This document shows, piece by piece, positions 33,249-41,830 of a stretch of 64,000 bases of DNA. Origin of the DNA: Aedoeadaptatus coxii (GTDB lineage Bacteria > Bacillota > Clostridia > Tissierellales > Peptoniphilaceae); NCBI RefSeq assembly GCF_001553115.1, contig NZ_KQ960171.1:81620-145619 (forward strand). The letters are read 5' to 3'. Made by a program: the position numbers and the translations under genes. How positions within the stretch are numbered: the first letter of the stretch is position 1; every line of letters starts with the position of its first letter. The notes under the pieces are model-generated. The model was not told the origin of the DNA. It was given only the letters and a program-made list of their open reading frames with translations, and ran no database searches.

Positions 33249-34307
33249 TTACGCCTCCAATAGTTCTAAGGCTACATCTGCGATTTCTTCGGCCGTGGGG
33301 ATCATGCCACCTTGACGGCCGTAGAAATGAACGGGATGTTTGCCGTTGACAGCGAGTCGAACGTCTTCTACCATTTGGCCTTGGTTCAACTCGACGTCTA
33401 AGATCACTTTTACATTGTCGTTGATCTTATGGTATGCTCCGTCGGGGAAGGGCCAGAGGGTGATCGGGCGAATGTGGCCGACTTTGTATCCTTTGGCTTT
33501 TAAGAGTTCGCCGGCGGATTTGCAAATACGGCTCGTGGTACCGAATGCGGTAAAGACGATGTCGGCGTCTTCTACATCCACAACTTCTGCGCGTTTTTCG
33601 TTTGCAGTAATGGCTTCGTATTTTTTAATGAGCTTTTTGTTGTGGGCTTCCAATTCGTCGGGGGAGAGGTAGAGGGAGTTGATGATATGCGGTTCACGTT
33701 TACCCTTGGTACCTGTTGCAGCCCAGTCGGAATGGTCGAATTCTTTGTTTTCTTTTTCCGTAAATTCGATGGGTTCCATCATTTGGCCGAGCATACCGTC
33801 GCCGCAAAGTACGACCGGTGTGCGATACTGATCGGCGAGTTCAAATCCTAAATGTACGAGGTCGACCATTTCTTGAATGGAAGCGGGTGCTAAGCAGAGT
33901 GTGCGATAGTCGCCGTTGCCGCCGCCCCGTGTGGATTGGAAGTAGTCTGTTTGGGAAGGTTGGATCGAACCGAGACCCGGACCCCCACGCATCATGTTGA
34001 TGATCATGCAGGGAAGTTCGCAGGCGGCGATGTAGCTGATGCCTTCTTGCATTAAGGAAACCCCGGGAGACGAGGAGCTTGTGGCTACACGTGTGCCGGT
34101 GCCGGCGCAGCCGTAGATCATGTTAATAGCGGCAACTTCGGATTCGGCTTGTAAGAATGTACCGCCGATTTTCGGTAATTCTCTTGCTAAGTATTCGGGA
34201 ACTTCGGATTGCGGTGTAATCGGGTATCCGAAATAAGTTTTGCATCCTGCAGCGATGAGTGCCGCGCCGATTGCTTCATTACCTTTGATTAGAATTTTTT
34301 CAGACAT
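33249..34307 (-). CDS. vorB: 2-Oxoacid:ferredoxin oxidoreductase alpha subunit (VorB type)
   Basis: The pyrimidine-binding alpha chain, 352 residues. It opens with KGNEAIGAALIAAGC and the block YFGYPITPQSEVPEYLA (about 26-42), where PITP is the family signature, and carries MMRGGPGLGS (about 109-118). This set is usually annotated as 3-methyl-2-oxobutanoate dehydrogenase subunit VorB in Firmicutes. The enzyme lets amino-acid fermenters turn valine, leucine and isoleucine skeletons into acyl-CoA. It starts 13 bases after the ferredoxin gene. Confidence 0.9.
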   Translation of the reverse strand: MSEKILIKGNEAIGAALIAAGCKTYFGYPITPQSEVPEYLARELPKIGGTFLQAESEVAAINMIYGCAGTGTRVATSSSSPGVSLMQEGISYIAACELPCMIINMMRGGPGLGSIQPSQTDYFQSTRGGGNGDYRTLCLAPASIQEMVDLVHLGFELADQYRTPVVLCGDGMLGQMMEPIEFTEKENKEFDHSDWAATGTKGKREPHIINSLYLSPDELEAHNKKLIKKYEAITANEKRAEVVDVEDADIVFTAFGTTSRICKSAGELLKAKGYKVGHIRPITLWPFPDGAYHKINDNVKVILDVELNQGQMVEDVRLAVNGKHPVHFYGRQGGMIPTAEEIADVALELLEA

Positions 34308-34320
34308 GTGAAGACTCCTT

Positions 34321-34542
34321 TCACTCTTCTACGCGATAGACGCTGATGACAGAGTCGGGGCAGATGATGGCGCAGTTTGTGCAGGCAATGCAATCATCCG
34401 GGTTTTTCGCATAGGCAGGTCGATAGCCTTTCGGGTTCAATTCATCAGTCTTAAGGGCCAAAACGTTTTTCGGGCATACAGACACGCAAAGGGCACAGCC
34501 TTTGCAGTAGTCTTGATCGAAAGTGACTTTTCCTTTTGCCAT
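34321..34542 (-). CDS. 2x[4Fe-4S] ferredoxin, delta subunit of the oxidoreductase
   Basis: A 73-residue ferredoxin with two CxxCxxCxxxCP motifs (CKGCALCVSVCP and CIACTNCAIICP). The KGYRPAY insert between them is typical of VorD/KorD subunits. I chose ATG 34542, which has AAGGAGG upstream; the longer ORF start is out of that context. It is the delta subunit or electron carrier of the following alpha-beta-gamma genes. Confidence 0.92.
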   Translation of the reverse strand: MAKGKVTFDQDYCKGCALCVSVCPKNVLALKTDELNPKGYRPAYAKNPDDCIACTNCAIICPDSVISVYRVEE

Positions 34543-34553
34543 GTTATTCCTCC

Positions 34554-35237
34554 TTATAACATCCATTGATCTCTGAAATAGAGATCGATGGGAAGAATAT
34601 AGAGATCGTTTGTGCGTGCTTTTACTTCATCGACAAGTTCCCGCTTACAAGCCGTACCTAAAAGGGGAAGGCCCGTTTGATCCGAAACGGCTTCGGCAAG
34701 TTTCAGTCCTCCGATAACATCATCGGCGGTGGTGTCTTTAAGGAAGTGCGTCGTATTAAACAGACCCGTGACCTGTGTGCCGCTGGTGGCCTGGGTGTCT
34801 TCCATAAATTTAATGACTTGCTCCGGTGTTTTCGTTTCGGGACGATTGGAGTTGATGACAAAGAGTTGTTCGTAGCCGGTTTCTTCCAAAGTGGGACGAT
34901 AACGGGCTAAGGCACGAGCACCTGAGGGATTACCCCCCACATCGAGAATGATGCGTCCCTTGTCAAATAACAAAGCGGCATCGATTGCGGGGTCTAATGC
35001 CGGAATGTCCACGGCTCTTGCTTTGACGCCGGTAGAGAGAGTTTTAATTCCCTTCGCATTTAGCGCGTCATCCTTATCCCGAATACGGAAATAGGTGTTG
35101 ATGATGTCTAAATCCACGACGGTAACTTCCTCGCCCGCCGCGCGGCGATCAAGTGCCAAATTAATGGACATTTCAGTTTTACCGCTGCCGAAGTGGCCGG
35201 TAATAATGAGAATCCTGTGATGCTTCTTCCAATCCAT
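34554..35237 (-). CDS. P-loop ATPase (ParA/MinD-like) heading the 2-oxoacid oxidoreductase operon
   Basis: A 227-residue P-loop protein. Walker A is GHFGSGKTE (about 15-23), then VVDLDIINTYFR as the second Asp block, and LDVGGNPSGARAL as Walker B-like segment. The layout suits the MinD/ParA or nitrogenase-iron-protein-like SIMIBI group, though without the deviant KGGxGK motif. It lies first in the operon, 11 bases before the ferredoxin. An assembly or metal-cluster role for the oxidoreductase is a reasonable guess; it is not established. The ATG at 35237 has AAAGGAAG upstream; the longer upstream ORF is not supported. Confidence 0.75.
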   Translation of the reverse strand: MDWKKHHRILIITGHFGSGKTEMSINLALDRRAAGEEVTVVDLDIINTYFRIRDKDDALNAKGIKTLSTGVKARAVDIPALDPAIDAALLFDKGRIILDVGGNPSGARALARYRPTLEETGYEQLFVINSNRPETKTPEQVIKFMEDTQATSGTQVTGLFNTTHFLKDTTADDVIGGLKLAEAVSDQTGLPLLGTACKRELVDEVKARTNDLYILPIDLYFRDQWML

Positions 35238-35474
35238 ATTTTCTTCCTTTCTTAAAAGAATCGCAGCAAGAAAACGTTCACGCAAAGGTTGTGGTCTTCT
35301 AGCTAAGTACAATATACCATATAAATCATAAAAGGGGTAGCTGTCTACAAAAAAAGTTGCAGAAAGCCTAGGGAAAAAGTAAGGTATCTGCACTTTTATC
35401 GCCAGTTTTTTGCGATAAGGGTGTAGGTTTAGGGTATATAATAAGATATAAAAATGAAATGAAAGAGGTGTTCC

Positions 35475-35828
35475 ATGCGACAAAATAATCAGTACACAAT
35501 GTTATATAAAGAAAGAAAGAATCGTTTTCTCGAAAAACAACGTTATCAAATCCCCGAATCGGAAGCGGCTGTAAGAAAATTTCAGAGAAAAAATAAAAAG
35601 TTAGTTTTGCCCATTTTAAAACACAAAAATCGGGCTCTAATGGCGGGATTTTTAATTCGCAGCTTTTTCCGCACGTCGAGACGAGCCTTCGGCATTTCTC
35701 GCCGAGTACAAAAAGCAAGGCTATCCGCTCGTCGTCAATTTTTAACATCGGACGATGTAAAGCGTGCCGTGGAAAGTACGAGCTTCGCTTTAAAAAGAGC
35801 AAGGGAATCGAAACGCCATGGCCACTAA
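35475..35828 (+). CDS. Very basic small protein, unknown
   Basis: A 117-residue protein with about 33 Lys/Arg and only 8 Asp/Glu, so a net charge near +25. It has no signal peptide; one short hydrophobic patch lies at about 55-62 inside a basic region. The ribosome site AAAGAGGTG supports the start. Its end overlaps the Crp/Fnr-type gene by 11 bases in another frame, so the two are cotranscribed. It could bind nucleic acid, or insert at the membrane. I do not recognise the family. Confidence 0.65.
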   Translation: MRQNNQYTMLYKERKNRFLEKQRYQIPESEAAVRKFQRKNKKLVLPILKHKNRALMAGFLIRSFFRTSRRAFGISRRVQKARLSARRQFLTSDDVKRAVESTSFALKRARESKRHGH

Positions 35829-36471
35829 AACCCATCTTTTTAAGGGAATCGACGAGGGGAAATTAAAGGATTTTCTCGCGGCGAAAGGCGCCGTGGAACA
35901 TCGCGTGCTAAAGGAAGATTATATTTTTAGAGAAGGGGAAGAGCCGGAAGGGCTTTTTATTCTTTTGGAAGGCGCTGTAGAAGTGGAGAAGATTTCCATT
36001 TCGGGGAATCGACAAGTGGTAAACCGCTTTACGTCGCCGGGGACGGTCTTCGGCGAGGTTTACATTTTTCTCGACAACAGGCCTTACGATTTCGGTTGTG
36101 TGGCCTATGAGGAAAGCCGCATTCTCTACATTCCGAAAGCGGCATTTGAAGCCGGTGGAGAAGATGTAGCGGAGCGATTGATCTCCAACATGCTGGGCAT
36201 TTTATCGCAGAAGGCTCTCTTTTTAAATCAAAAAATGCTCATCCTCTCGGCGGGCAGTTTGCGCAAGAAAATCGCCATGCACCTTCTTCAAAAGTTGCCG
36301 AGCGGAGGCACCATGCAGTTAATGAAGCGGGAAGATTTGGCACAGTACCTTGCCGTGCCGCGGCCCTCCCTTTCCAGAGAACTTATGAAGCTTCATCGGG
36401 AAGGCTATATTCAGCTGGATGGCCGCATGATTACCTTTGACGCTTTAAAGCTGGAAGAAATTTTATTTTAG
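35818..36471 (+). CDS. Crp/Fnr-family transcriptional regulator
   Basis: A cyclic-nucleotide-binding-like beta-roll (about 10-125) precedes a Crp-type winged helix (about 150-217) with the recognition stretch LAQYLAVPRPSLSRELMKL. Only one Cys is seen, so an Fnr-type iron-sulphur cluster is not possible; a haem or small-molecule effector is more likely. It lies just before hcp, as HcpR-like and related regulators do, and a 14-bp palindrome sits in front of hcp. Local control of hcp is therefore likely (inference). Confidence 0.88.
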   Translation: MATKTHLFKGIDEGKLKDFLAAKGAVEHRVLKEDYIFREGEEPEGLFILLEGAVEVEKISISGNRQVVNRFTSPGTVFGEVYIFLDNRPYDFGCVAYEESRILYIPKAAFEAGGEDVAERLISNMLGILSQKALFLNQKMLILSAGSLRKKIAMHLLQKLPSGGTMQLMKREDLAQYLAVPRPSLSRELMKLHREGYIQLDGRMITFDALKLEEILF

Positions 36472-36474
36472 AAC

Positions 36475-36516
36475 GTAACAACGGTTACATACATTGAAAC
36501 ATCCTCCCCCTATACT
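36475..36516 (+). promoter_or_regulatory. hcp promoter with Crp/Fnr-type operator at about -41.5
   Basis: GTAAC (36475-36479), four bases, GTTAC (36484-36488) form a palindrome centred at 36481.5. A -10 TATACT lies at 36511-36516 with no -35 match at the right distance. A start seven bases on, at about 36523, puts the operator centre at -41.5, the class II activation position for Crp/Fnr proteins. Confidence 0.6.
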
Positions 36517-36556
36517 GTGAATAGAAACAGAAACAGAAGGATACAGGAGGTAGCAT

Positions 36557-38182
36557 ATGTTTTGCTTTCAATGTCAAGAAACCGCTCGAAACAAAGGATG
36601 TACAGTAAAAGGCGTTTGCGGAAAAACGGCGGAAGTTGCCGATCTGCAAGATAATTTAATTTTCGTCACCAAAGGGCTCGCCCAAGTTAAAAACCGCATC
36701 GGCGACCTCGGCGATCGCTTGGAAGAAGTGGACGGTCGCATCGCCGACAATCTCTTTACCACGATTACCAACGCCAACTTCAGCGCTGAAAGTATTGAAA
36801 AATACATTGACGAGACGCTGAATTTAAAAGAAGAATTAATGGAATCATTGGATTCTACGGAAGACCTTCCCTTAGAAGCCACCTTCGATATGCGCAAAGG
36901 CATTTCCGACGAGGAACGGGCGCGCTACATCGGCGTTATGGCCACGGAAGATGAGGACATTCGCTCTCTCCGCGAACTCATAACTTACGGCTTAAAGGGT
37001 ATGGCGGCTTATACGCGCCATGCCAATGTGTTGGGATTCCGCGACGAAGACGTTCACGCCTTTATCTCCGACACGCTCGAAAAAATCACCGACGATTCTT
37101 TAACGGTCGACGATCTCGTAGCCCTTACTTTAAAAACAGGGGAATACGGCGTCAAAGCCATGGCCCTTTTAGATGAAGCCAATACGTCAAAATTCGGTCA
37201 TCCGGAAATAACGGAAGTTTCATTGGAGCCGCGAAACAATCCCGGTATTTTAATTTCCGGCCACGATCTCGGCGATATGGAAGCCCTTTTGGAACAAACG
37301 AAGGGCACCGGCGTCGACGTATACACCCATTCGGAAATGCTTCCCGCCAATTATTATCCCGCCTTTAAAACCTACGACCATTTCGTAGGCAATTACGGCG
37401 GCAGCTGGTGGCATCAAAAAGAAGAATTTAAATCCTTTAACGGCCCCATTCTTATGACGACGAACTGCATCGTTCCGCCGAAGGATGACAGCTATATCCA
37501 TCGCCTTTACACCACGGGCGTGGCTGCTTTCCCAGGCGCCAAAGTCGTGGAAGAAAAAGACGGCGTAAAAGATTTCTCCGCCTTAATCGAACAGGCCAAA
37601 CAATGTCAGGCCCCGGAAAAAATCGAATCGGGCACCATCGTCGGCGGTTTCGCTCACAACCAAGTATTTGCATTGGCGGATAAAGTAGTGGATGCTGTTA
37701 AAGGCGGCGCCATTAAAAAATTCGTCGTCATGGGCGGCTGCGACGGCAGACAAAGTGATCGCAACTATTATGAAGAATTTGCAAAAGCCCTACCCGATAA
37801 TACGGTCATCTTAACGGCGGGTTGTGCGAAATACCGCTATAACAAACTTCATTTAGGCGACATCGGCGGCATTCCGAGAGTTCTCGACGCCGGCCAATGT
37901 AACGATTCCTATTCCCTCGCCCTTATCGCCATGAAATTACAGGAAATCTTCGGGCTGAACGACATTAACGAACTGCCCATCGCTTACAATATCGCCTGGT
38001 ATGAACAAAAAGCCGTTATCGTGCTCTTGGCACTCCTTTCCCTCGGCGTGAAAAACATTCATCTGGGACCGACCCTTCCCGCATTCCTAAGCCCCAATGT
38101 GGTCAACGTCCTTGTGGAAAACTTCAACATCGCACCGAACACCACAGTGGAAGAAGATATAAAGACAATGATAGAAGCATAA
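36557..38182 (+). CDS. hcp: Hydroxylamine reductase / hybrid-cluster protein
   Basis: An iron-sulphur protein that reduces hydroxylamine or, as now thought, NO. The N-terminal Cys set is C3, C6, C15 and C21, the class of strict anaerobes. 541 residues is full length. Later conserved blocks include the LTTNC (about 298) and the [10 protein letters not shown] and [10 protein letters not shown] blocks, which bring Cys ligands to the hybrid Fe-S-O cluster. Ribosome site AGGAGG. Downstream of the Crp/Fnr-type gene and its likely target. Confidence 0.95.
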   Translation: MFCFQCQETARNKGCTVKGVCGKTAEVADLQDNLIFVTKGLAQVKNRIGDLGDRLEEVDGRIADNLFTTITNANFSAESIEKYIDETLNLKEELMESLDSTEDLPLEATFDMRKGISDEERARYIGVMATEDEDIRSLRELITYGLKGMAAYTRHANVLGFRDEDVHAFISDTLEKITDDSLTVDDLVALTLKTGEYGVKAMALLDEANTSKFGHPEITEVSLEPRNNPGILISGHDLGDMEALLEQTKGTGVDVYTHSEMLPANYYPAFKTYDHFVGNYGGSWWHQKEEFKSFNGPILMTTNCIVPPKDDSYIHRLYTTGVAAFPGAKVVEEKDGVKDFSALIEQAKQCQAPEKIESGTIVGGFAHNQVFALADKVVDAVKGGAIKKFVVMGGCDGRQSDRNYYEEFAKALPDNTVILTAGCAKYRYNKLHLGDIGGIPRVLDAGQCNDSYSLALIAMKLQEIFGLNDINELPIAYNIAWYEQKAVIVLLALLSLGVKNIHLGPTLPAFLSPNVVNVLVENFNIAPNTTVEEDIKTMIEA

Positions 38183-38187
38183 AGTTT

Positions 38188-38219
38188 AAAATCAGTCTGA
38201 ACATTCAGGCTGATTTTTT
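38188..38219 (+). terminator. Terminator of hcp
   Basis: Fourteen-pair hairpin, arms 38188-38201 and 38204-38217 with one G-T, then T-run. Confidence 0.9.
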
Positions 38220-38535
38220 AATGGAATATTGTAAAAAACACAGAGTATCCTGCATTTTTGCGACTTTCGACTACGTAAAATAGATTATATGAAGCATACA
38301 AATTTAACTTTTAACAAGTAAGAAGAGTGAAAGATATAAAAAATGCTGCGAGAATACAGAAAAATAGAAAATAAATTCCGATGAAAAAATTAAAATTTGT
38401 GGCAGAAAGAATGATTTTTTCGCCAATAAATAGAAAAACAGAAAAATATATCTTGTTAAATATAAGACACAAAGATTTAGCCGTATATACAGCCTTATAT
38501 TGTATTAAAGCGATAGAAACTGCAGTGGCGTCGAG
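38220..38535. other. AT-rich intergenic region, no supported gene
   Basis: About 315 bases. Two short ORFs on opposite strands cover it but neither has a ribosome site. No riboswitch fold is recognised. Confidence 0.45.
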
Positions 38536-38563
38536 TTGCCTATTTTTACGCAAGTATTATAAT
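38536..38563 (+). promoter_or_regulatory. Promoter of the tandem small membrane genes
   Basis: TTGCCT (38536-38541), 16-base spacer, perfect TATAAT (38558-38563). Confidence 0.75.
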
Positions 38564-38582
38564 TAACGTAGAAATGATAAAT

Positions 38583-38610
38583 AAATCACATTACAAAAAT
38601 AACGTGATTT
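38583..38610 (+). promoter_or_regulatory. Inverted repeat in the 5' leader
   Basis: AAATCAC (38583-38589) and GTGATTT (38604-38610), extendable by three positions with one mismatch. It starts some 13 bases after the inferred transcription start, so it may be an operator or a 5' mRNA hairpin. Confidence 0.4.
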
Positions 38611-38645
38611 CGTCGAATGAAAAATTTATTGTAGGAGGAAAGATC

Positions 38646-38921
38646 ATGACGAAGAAATGGGCTGGAATGAATTTTATCGGTAAGTTGTCTTATATTATGG
38701 CAGGTATTTTGTTATTGGCATTGCCGACTGCTATAGTATCCGGTCAATTATTCAATACCAGTTTCGTAAGTCCTGAGCATTTCTACCTGTTCTACATCGG
38801 AGTAGGTGCATTAGCCGCTCTGACTAAACAATGGAAGTTATTCTTTGGCGTTATGGCCGGCAGCTTGTTCTTATCCAGCACCGCCATTGTCGCCAGCGAA
38901 ATGATCGGTATGTTTTTTTAA
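38646..38921 (+). CDS. Small membrane protein, paralogue 1
   Basis: A 91-residue protein with about three hydrophobic segments (12-33, 45-60 and 66-90). It shares with the next gene the order GKLSY-x-x-AG-x-LLL/FLL-x-x-P near the start and AGSLFLSS near the end, so the two are tandem paralogues. I chose ATG 38646, with AGGAGG upstream. Short leader, strong promoter. I do not recognise the family; two-gene duplicates of this sort may form heteromers in the membrane. No sign of toxin features such as a very short, highly charged tail. Confidence 0.7.
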   Translation: MTKKWAGMNFIGKLSYIMAGILLLALPTAIVSGQLFNTSFVSPEHFYLFYIGVGALAALTKQWKLFFGVMAGSLFLSSTAIVASEMIGMFF

Positions 38922-38964
38922 AACGTCAGGCAAAAGTTAGTTGCCCGGCGAAAGGGAGGATATT

Positions 38965-39237
38965 ATGGAAAAGAAATTAGAAAACATGGCGTTAGAAGGC
39001 AAACTTTCTTATGTGTTGGCAGGCGTGTTGTTTTTACTTATCCCTTGCCTCGGTTTTTCCATGGGTGCGCACAGCAGTGTGATAAGCCCGGAAGGTGTGT
39101 ATACTTTCTTCGGCGGCGCTATGCTCGTTGCGGCTCTCGCTAAACAACGTAAACTCGTGTTTATGATCTTGGCAGGCAGCTTATTCCTATCCTCGGTCGT
39201 TATGGCAATTATGGATATTGCAGGCGTATTAATGTAA
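38965..39237 (+). CDS. Small membrane protein, paralogue 2
   Basis: A 90-residue paralogue of the gene before it (shared blocks GKLSYVLAG and AGSLFLSSVV) with three hydrophobic segments. ATG 38965 has GGGAGG upstream. The pair is 43 bases apart and ends at a strong terminator. Unknown function. Confidence 0.7.
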   Translation: MEKKLENMALEGKLSYVLAGVLFLLIPCLGFSMGAHSSVISPEGVYTFFGGAMLVAALAKQRKLVFMILAGSLFLSSVVMAIMDIAGVLM

Positions 39238-39249
39238 ATAGAAGAGAAG

Positions 39250-39274
39250 GAGCGGTGTGTACCGCTCTTTTTTT
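39250..39274 (+). terminator. Terminator of the small membrane genes
   Basis: Arms GAGCGGT (39250-39256) and ACCGCTC (39261-39267) around GTGT, then T-run. Confidence 0.9.
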
Positions 39275-39297
39275 GTATAGAGCTATGTTAATCAATA

Positions 39298-39328
39298 GGG
39301 AGTCTAGTGAGACTAGACCCCTTTTTTT
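39298..39328 (+). terminator. Second, isolated terminator hairpin
   Basis: GGG plus GTCTAGT (39302-39308) pairs with ACTAGAC plus CCC (39312-39321), then seven T. It lies 23 bases after the previous terminator, with no gene in between. Confidence 0.75.
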
Positions 39329-39545
39329 ACTATAAATATGCGTTATTAAATCATGTCACAGCAAATTAGAGACTTTTATAAAGCAGTATTTTAAAAAGAA
39401 AACTGCGCTTGACGCTAACGACGTAAATTAGAAGCCTCAATTCAGTTTGCGAGAGCAATCGAAGATCAAAATTGCTTTGAAAGACTATAAAATTTGGCAC
39501 TAATTAATAAGTCGTATAGATAATATCAATACTTGTTGGTTTCAA
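39329..39545. other. Intergenic region before the NlpA-type importer
   Basis: About 217 bases without a gene. Two short inverted repeats occur: GCAGT/ACTGC near 39382-39407 and AGCAAT/ATTGCT at 39454-39476. No S-box or T-box landmarks (such as a GGTGGAGGGA-like stretch or a T-box sequence) are seen. Confidence 0.45.
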
Positions 39546-39574
39546 TTGTTTCCTTATTATCATTATGATATATT
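39546..39574 (+). promoter_or_regulatory. Promoter of the NlpA-type importer operon
   Basis: TTGTTT (39546-39551), 17-base spacer, TATATT (39569-39574). Confidence 0.6.
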
Positions 39575-39589
39575 ACTCACGGAGAAAAT

Positions 39590-40330
39590 ATGGATGGAGT
39601 TGACATGGTGATTAAAGTAAATCATTTAAGTAAGCAATATGATGGAAAGACGGTTCTAAACGACCTGAGCTTTCAAATTCGTGAGGGCGATATTTTCGGT
39701 ATTATTGGCAGGAGTGGTTCCGGAAAGACCACTCTTCTTGACTGTATATCGGGACTCAAACATTTCGATGAAGGAAGTATCGTTATTGAGGGTAAAGATA
39801 TTGGCCAATTAGATAGCAAAGGTTCTCGTTCTGTCCGAAAAGAGATAGGATTTGTCTTTCAAAACTTTTCACTTCTCTCTCGTCGAAATGTAATTCAAAA
39901 TATCGCACTACCGCTTAAATGCTGGGGATATGGCGATCAAGAGATACAGGACCGTTCAAATCGCTTGGCCGAAATGGTCGGTTTGGCGGATCATAAGACT
40001 AAGAGACCAAAAGAGTTGAGTGGAGGGCAGAAGCAAAGAGTCGCCATTGCGCGGGCGTTGAGTTTAGATCCACGCTATATCGTATGCGATGAATTTACAT
40101 CGGCCCTTGACCCTGCTACGACACAGTCGATTTTAGATTTAATGCTCAAGATTCAACGCGAACGCCATGTGACCATTATTTTAGTAACTCATGATATGGA
40201 GATTGCAAAAAAGATGTGTAATCGTGTCATCTTGCTGGAAAATGGAAATATTGTGGAATCCGGTACACCTGAAGACGTGTTTAGCGGCAACTCAGCAGCG
40301 GTCAGTAGACTCTTAGGCGGTGAGCAATAA
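39590..40330 (+). CDS. ABC importer ATPase, MetN-like without NIL domain
   Basis: A 246-residue ATPase with Walker A GRSGSGKTT, signature LSGGQKQR and Walker B CDEFTSAL. The LDPATTQSILDL segment is of the MetN type. MetN normally has about 340 residues with a C-terminal NIL (ACT-like) domain that senses methionine; here that domain is missing. The start may be ATG 39590 or ATG 39605 (the latter fits a longer 5' leader). It overlaps the permease gene by 11 bases. The promoter is separate from the small membrane genes. More AT-rich than the glycolysis genes. Confidence 0.8.
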   Translation: MDGVDMVIKVNHLSKQYDGKTVLNDLSFQIREGDIFGIIGRSGSGKTTLLDCISGLKHFDEGSIVIEGKDIGQLDSKGSRSVRKEIGFVFQNFSLLSRRNVIQNIALPLKCWGYGDQEIQDRSNRLAEMVGLADHKTKRPKELSGGQKQRVAIARALSLDPRYIVCDEFTSALDPATTQSILDLMLKIQRERHVTIILVTHDMEIAKKMCNRVILLENGNIVESGTPEDVFSGNSAAVSRLLGGEQ

Positions 40331-40997
40331 GATGTTTGAAAATACTGAATTATTAGAATATTTTCCCAGCGTTATTCTCCCGTCGCTGGTTGTGACATTT
40401 AAAATTATGATTTTCTCCGCCGCTATCTCCATGTCCTTAGGCGTCGTATTCGGCGTTTTGTTATTTATAACCGATAAAGATGGACTATGGGAAAAGGCGG
40501 TACTTCATACGGTTTTGGCAAAAATCACCGATATATTGCGTGCCTTTCCTACGATCATCCTAATAGTATCTCTTGCACCTTTAACGCGAATGATAGTCGG
40601 TACAGCGGTGGGTGCCAATGCGGCGATTGTAGGTATTAGTTTTGTATGTACCCCCTTTGCAACCCGAATGATTGAAAATGCCCTGCAAGGAGTTGATTCC
40701 AGCTTAATTAAGGCGGCTCAGTCTTTTGGTGCAAGTACCGGACAAATTATTTATCGTGTTCTCCTGGTGGAAGCACTGCCGAGCATAGTTTCAAACTATA
40801 CGATTCTATTGATTAATATGCTCAATGTATCGACGATTGCCGGTGCTGTCGGTGCAGGAGGGTTGGGTGCTATCGCGCTCACATACGGGTATCAGCGTTT
40901 CGATTATGGCATTATGTACTTCATTGTATTAATTTTGCTTATAATTGTACTCGCGATCCAAGGTGCAAGTACGTTATTGTATAAGAAATTAAAGTAG
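40320..40997 (+). CDS. ABC importer permease, MetI-like
   Basis: A 225-residue permease with five or so TM helices. The EAA-like loop is SLIKAAQSFGASTGQIIYRVLL (about 133-154) with the typical G at the centre. The fold is that of MetI: short, with a periplasmic N-terminus. Together with the ATPase and the lipoprotein it forms a MetNIQ-type importer. Overlaps the ATPase gene, is 8 bases from the lipoprotein gene. Confidence 0.85.
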   Translation: MSNKMFENTELLEYFPSVILPSLVVTFKIMIFSAAISMSLGVVFGVLLFITDKDGLWEKAVLHTVLAKITDILRAFPTIILIVSLAPLTRMIVGTAVGANAAIVGISFVCTPFATRMIENALQGVDSSLIKAAQSFGASTGQIIYRVLLVEALPSIVSNYTILLINMLNVSTIAGAVGAGGLGAIALTYGYQRFDYGIMYFIVLILLIIVLAIQGASTLLYKKLK

Positions 40998-41005
40998 GAG
41001 GAAAT

Positions 41006-41830
41006 ATGAAGAAGAAATTAGCATTACTGTCGTTGCTTACTGTGGGTTTGCTATCCATTACAGCATGTGGAAAAGCTGAAACAGAAACTAAATCTGACAA
41101 AGATGTTATCCGTATCGGTGGCACGTCCGTTTCACAAATTTACTATGACGCTTGTAAAGAGGATTTTGAAAAGAAAGGCTATAAGACGGAGTTTGTTCCC
41201 TTTGATGCTAACCCTGTCGTTTTGGAAGCCTGCAACAGTGGCGATGTAGATATTTCTATCGGCCAACACTTAAAATTCGTTGAGTCCTTCAATAAAAACA
41301 AATCGGGTGACTTAACAATGGCGAAGCCCTATGTATTCCATACAGGTATCGGCTTATATTCCGAAAAGTATGATTCCATCGACGCACTTCCCAAAGGTGC
41401 AAAAATTGCCGTTATGAACGATCCGATGAACGAAGATATTGCGATGCGCATTCTACAAGAAAATGGACTTGTTGAATTAAAAGAAGGAAAAGATCTTTAC
41501 ACGAAAGCGGACGTTACGGCAAATCCCAAAAACATTGATATCGTAGAGATGGAACAAGGACAAACCGTCACCGCATTGGAAGATTTAGATGCAGCATGCG
41601 TTTTCTTTACCCACATGTCGAGTGCAGGCAAAGATCCGACGAAATATCTTGCACGAGATACCGTTATGATTCGTTACCCCATGGGTGTCATTGTTAAAAA
41701 AGAAAATGAAAATGCGCCTTGGGCAGTAGAATTTGCTAAGAGTATGCGTACACCGGAATCTCAAGAAAAGATTAATGCAAAATTCCCCGGCGTTTTCACT
41801 TTCTACAAAAGTGATGACGAGGCTAAATAA
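41006..41830 (+). CDS. NlpA/MetQ-family substrate-binding lipoprotein
   Basis: The lipobox SITAC puts the lipid Cys at 21. A mature domain of about 250 residues follows in the NlpA/MetQ order: IRIGGTS strand, DISIGQHLKF ligand block, KIAVMNDPMNED hinge and the late PMGVIVKKEN. MetQ binds methionine, but other NlpA-group proteins bind other small molecules, so the ligand is not fixed. AGGAGG before ATG. Its TAA overlaps the DUF169 start (TAATG), so all four genes are one translational unit. Confidence 0.85.
   Translation: MKKKLALLSLLTVGLLSITACGKAETETKSDKDVIRIGGTSVSQIYYDACKEDFEKKGYKTEFVPFDANPVVLEACNSGDVDISIGQHLKFVESFNKNKSGDLTMAKPYVFHTGIGLYSEKYDSIDALPKGAKIAVMNDPMNEDIAMRILQENGLVELKEGKDLYTKADVTANPKNIDIVEMEQGQTVTALEDLDAACVFFTHMSSAGKDPTKYLARDTVMIRYPMGVIVKKENENAPWAVEFAKSMRTPESQEKINAKFPGVFTFYKSDDEAK

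Noticed and set aside
35368..35835. Minus-strand ORF of 155 codons over the basic small protein
   Set aside because: The plus-strand ORF has a good ribosome site and is coupled to the next gene. The minus ORF has neither, and crosses the P-loop gene's promoter region.
38311..38566. Two opposed short ORFs (minus 38311-38553 and plus 38381-38566)
   Set aside because: Neither has a ribosome site, both are low complexity AT-rich, and they overlap each other.
39329..39589. S-box (SAM) or T-box riboswitch before the MetN-like gene
   Set aside because: I looked for conserved landmarks of both and found none; only short unrelated inverted repeats are present.
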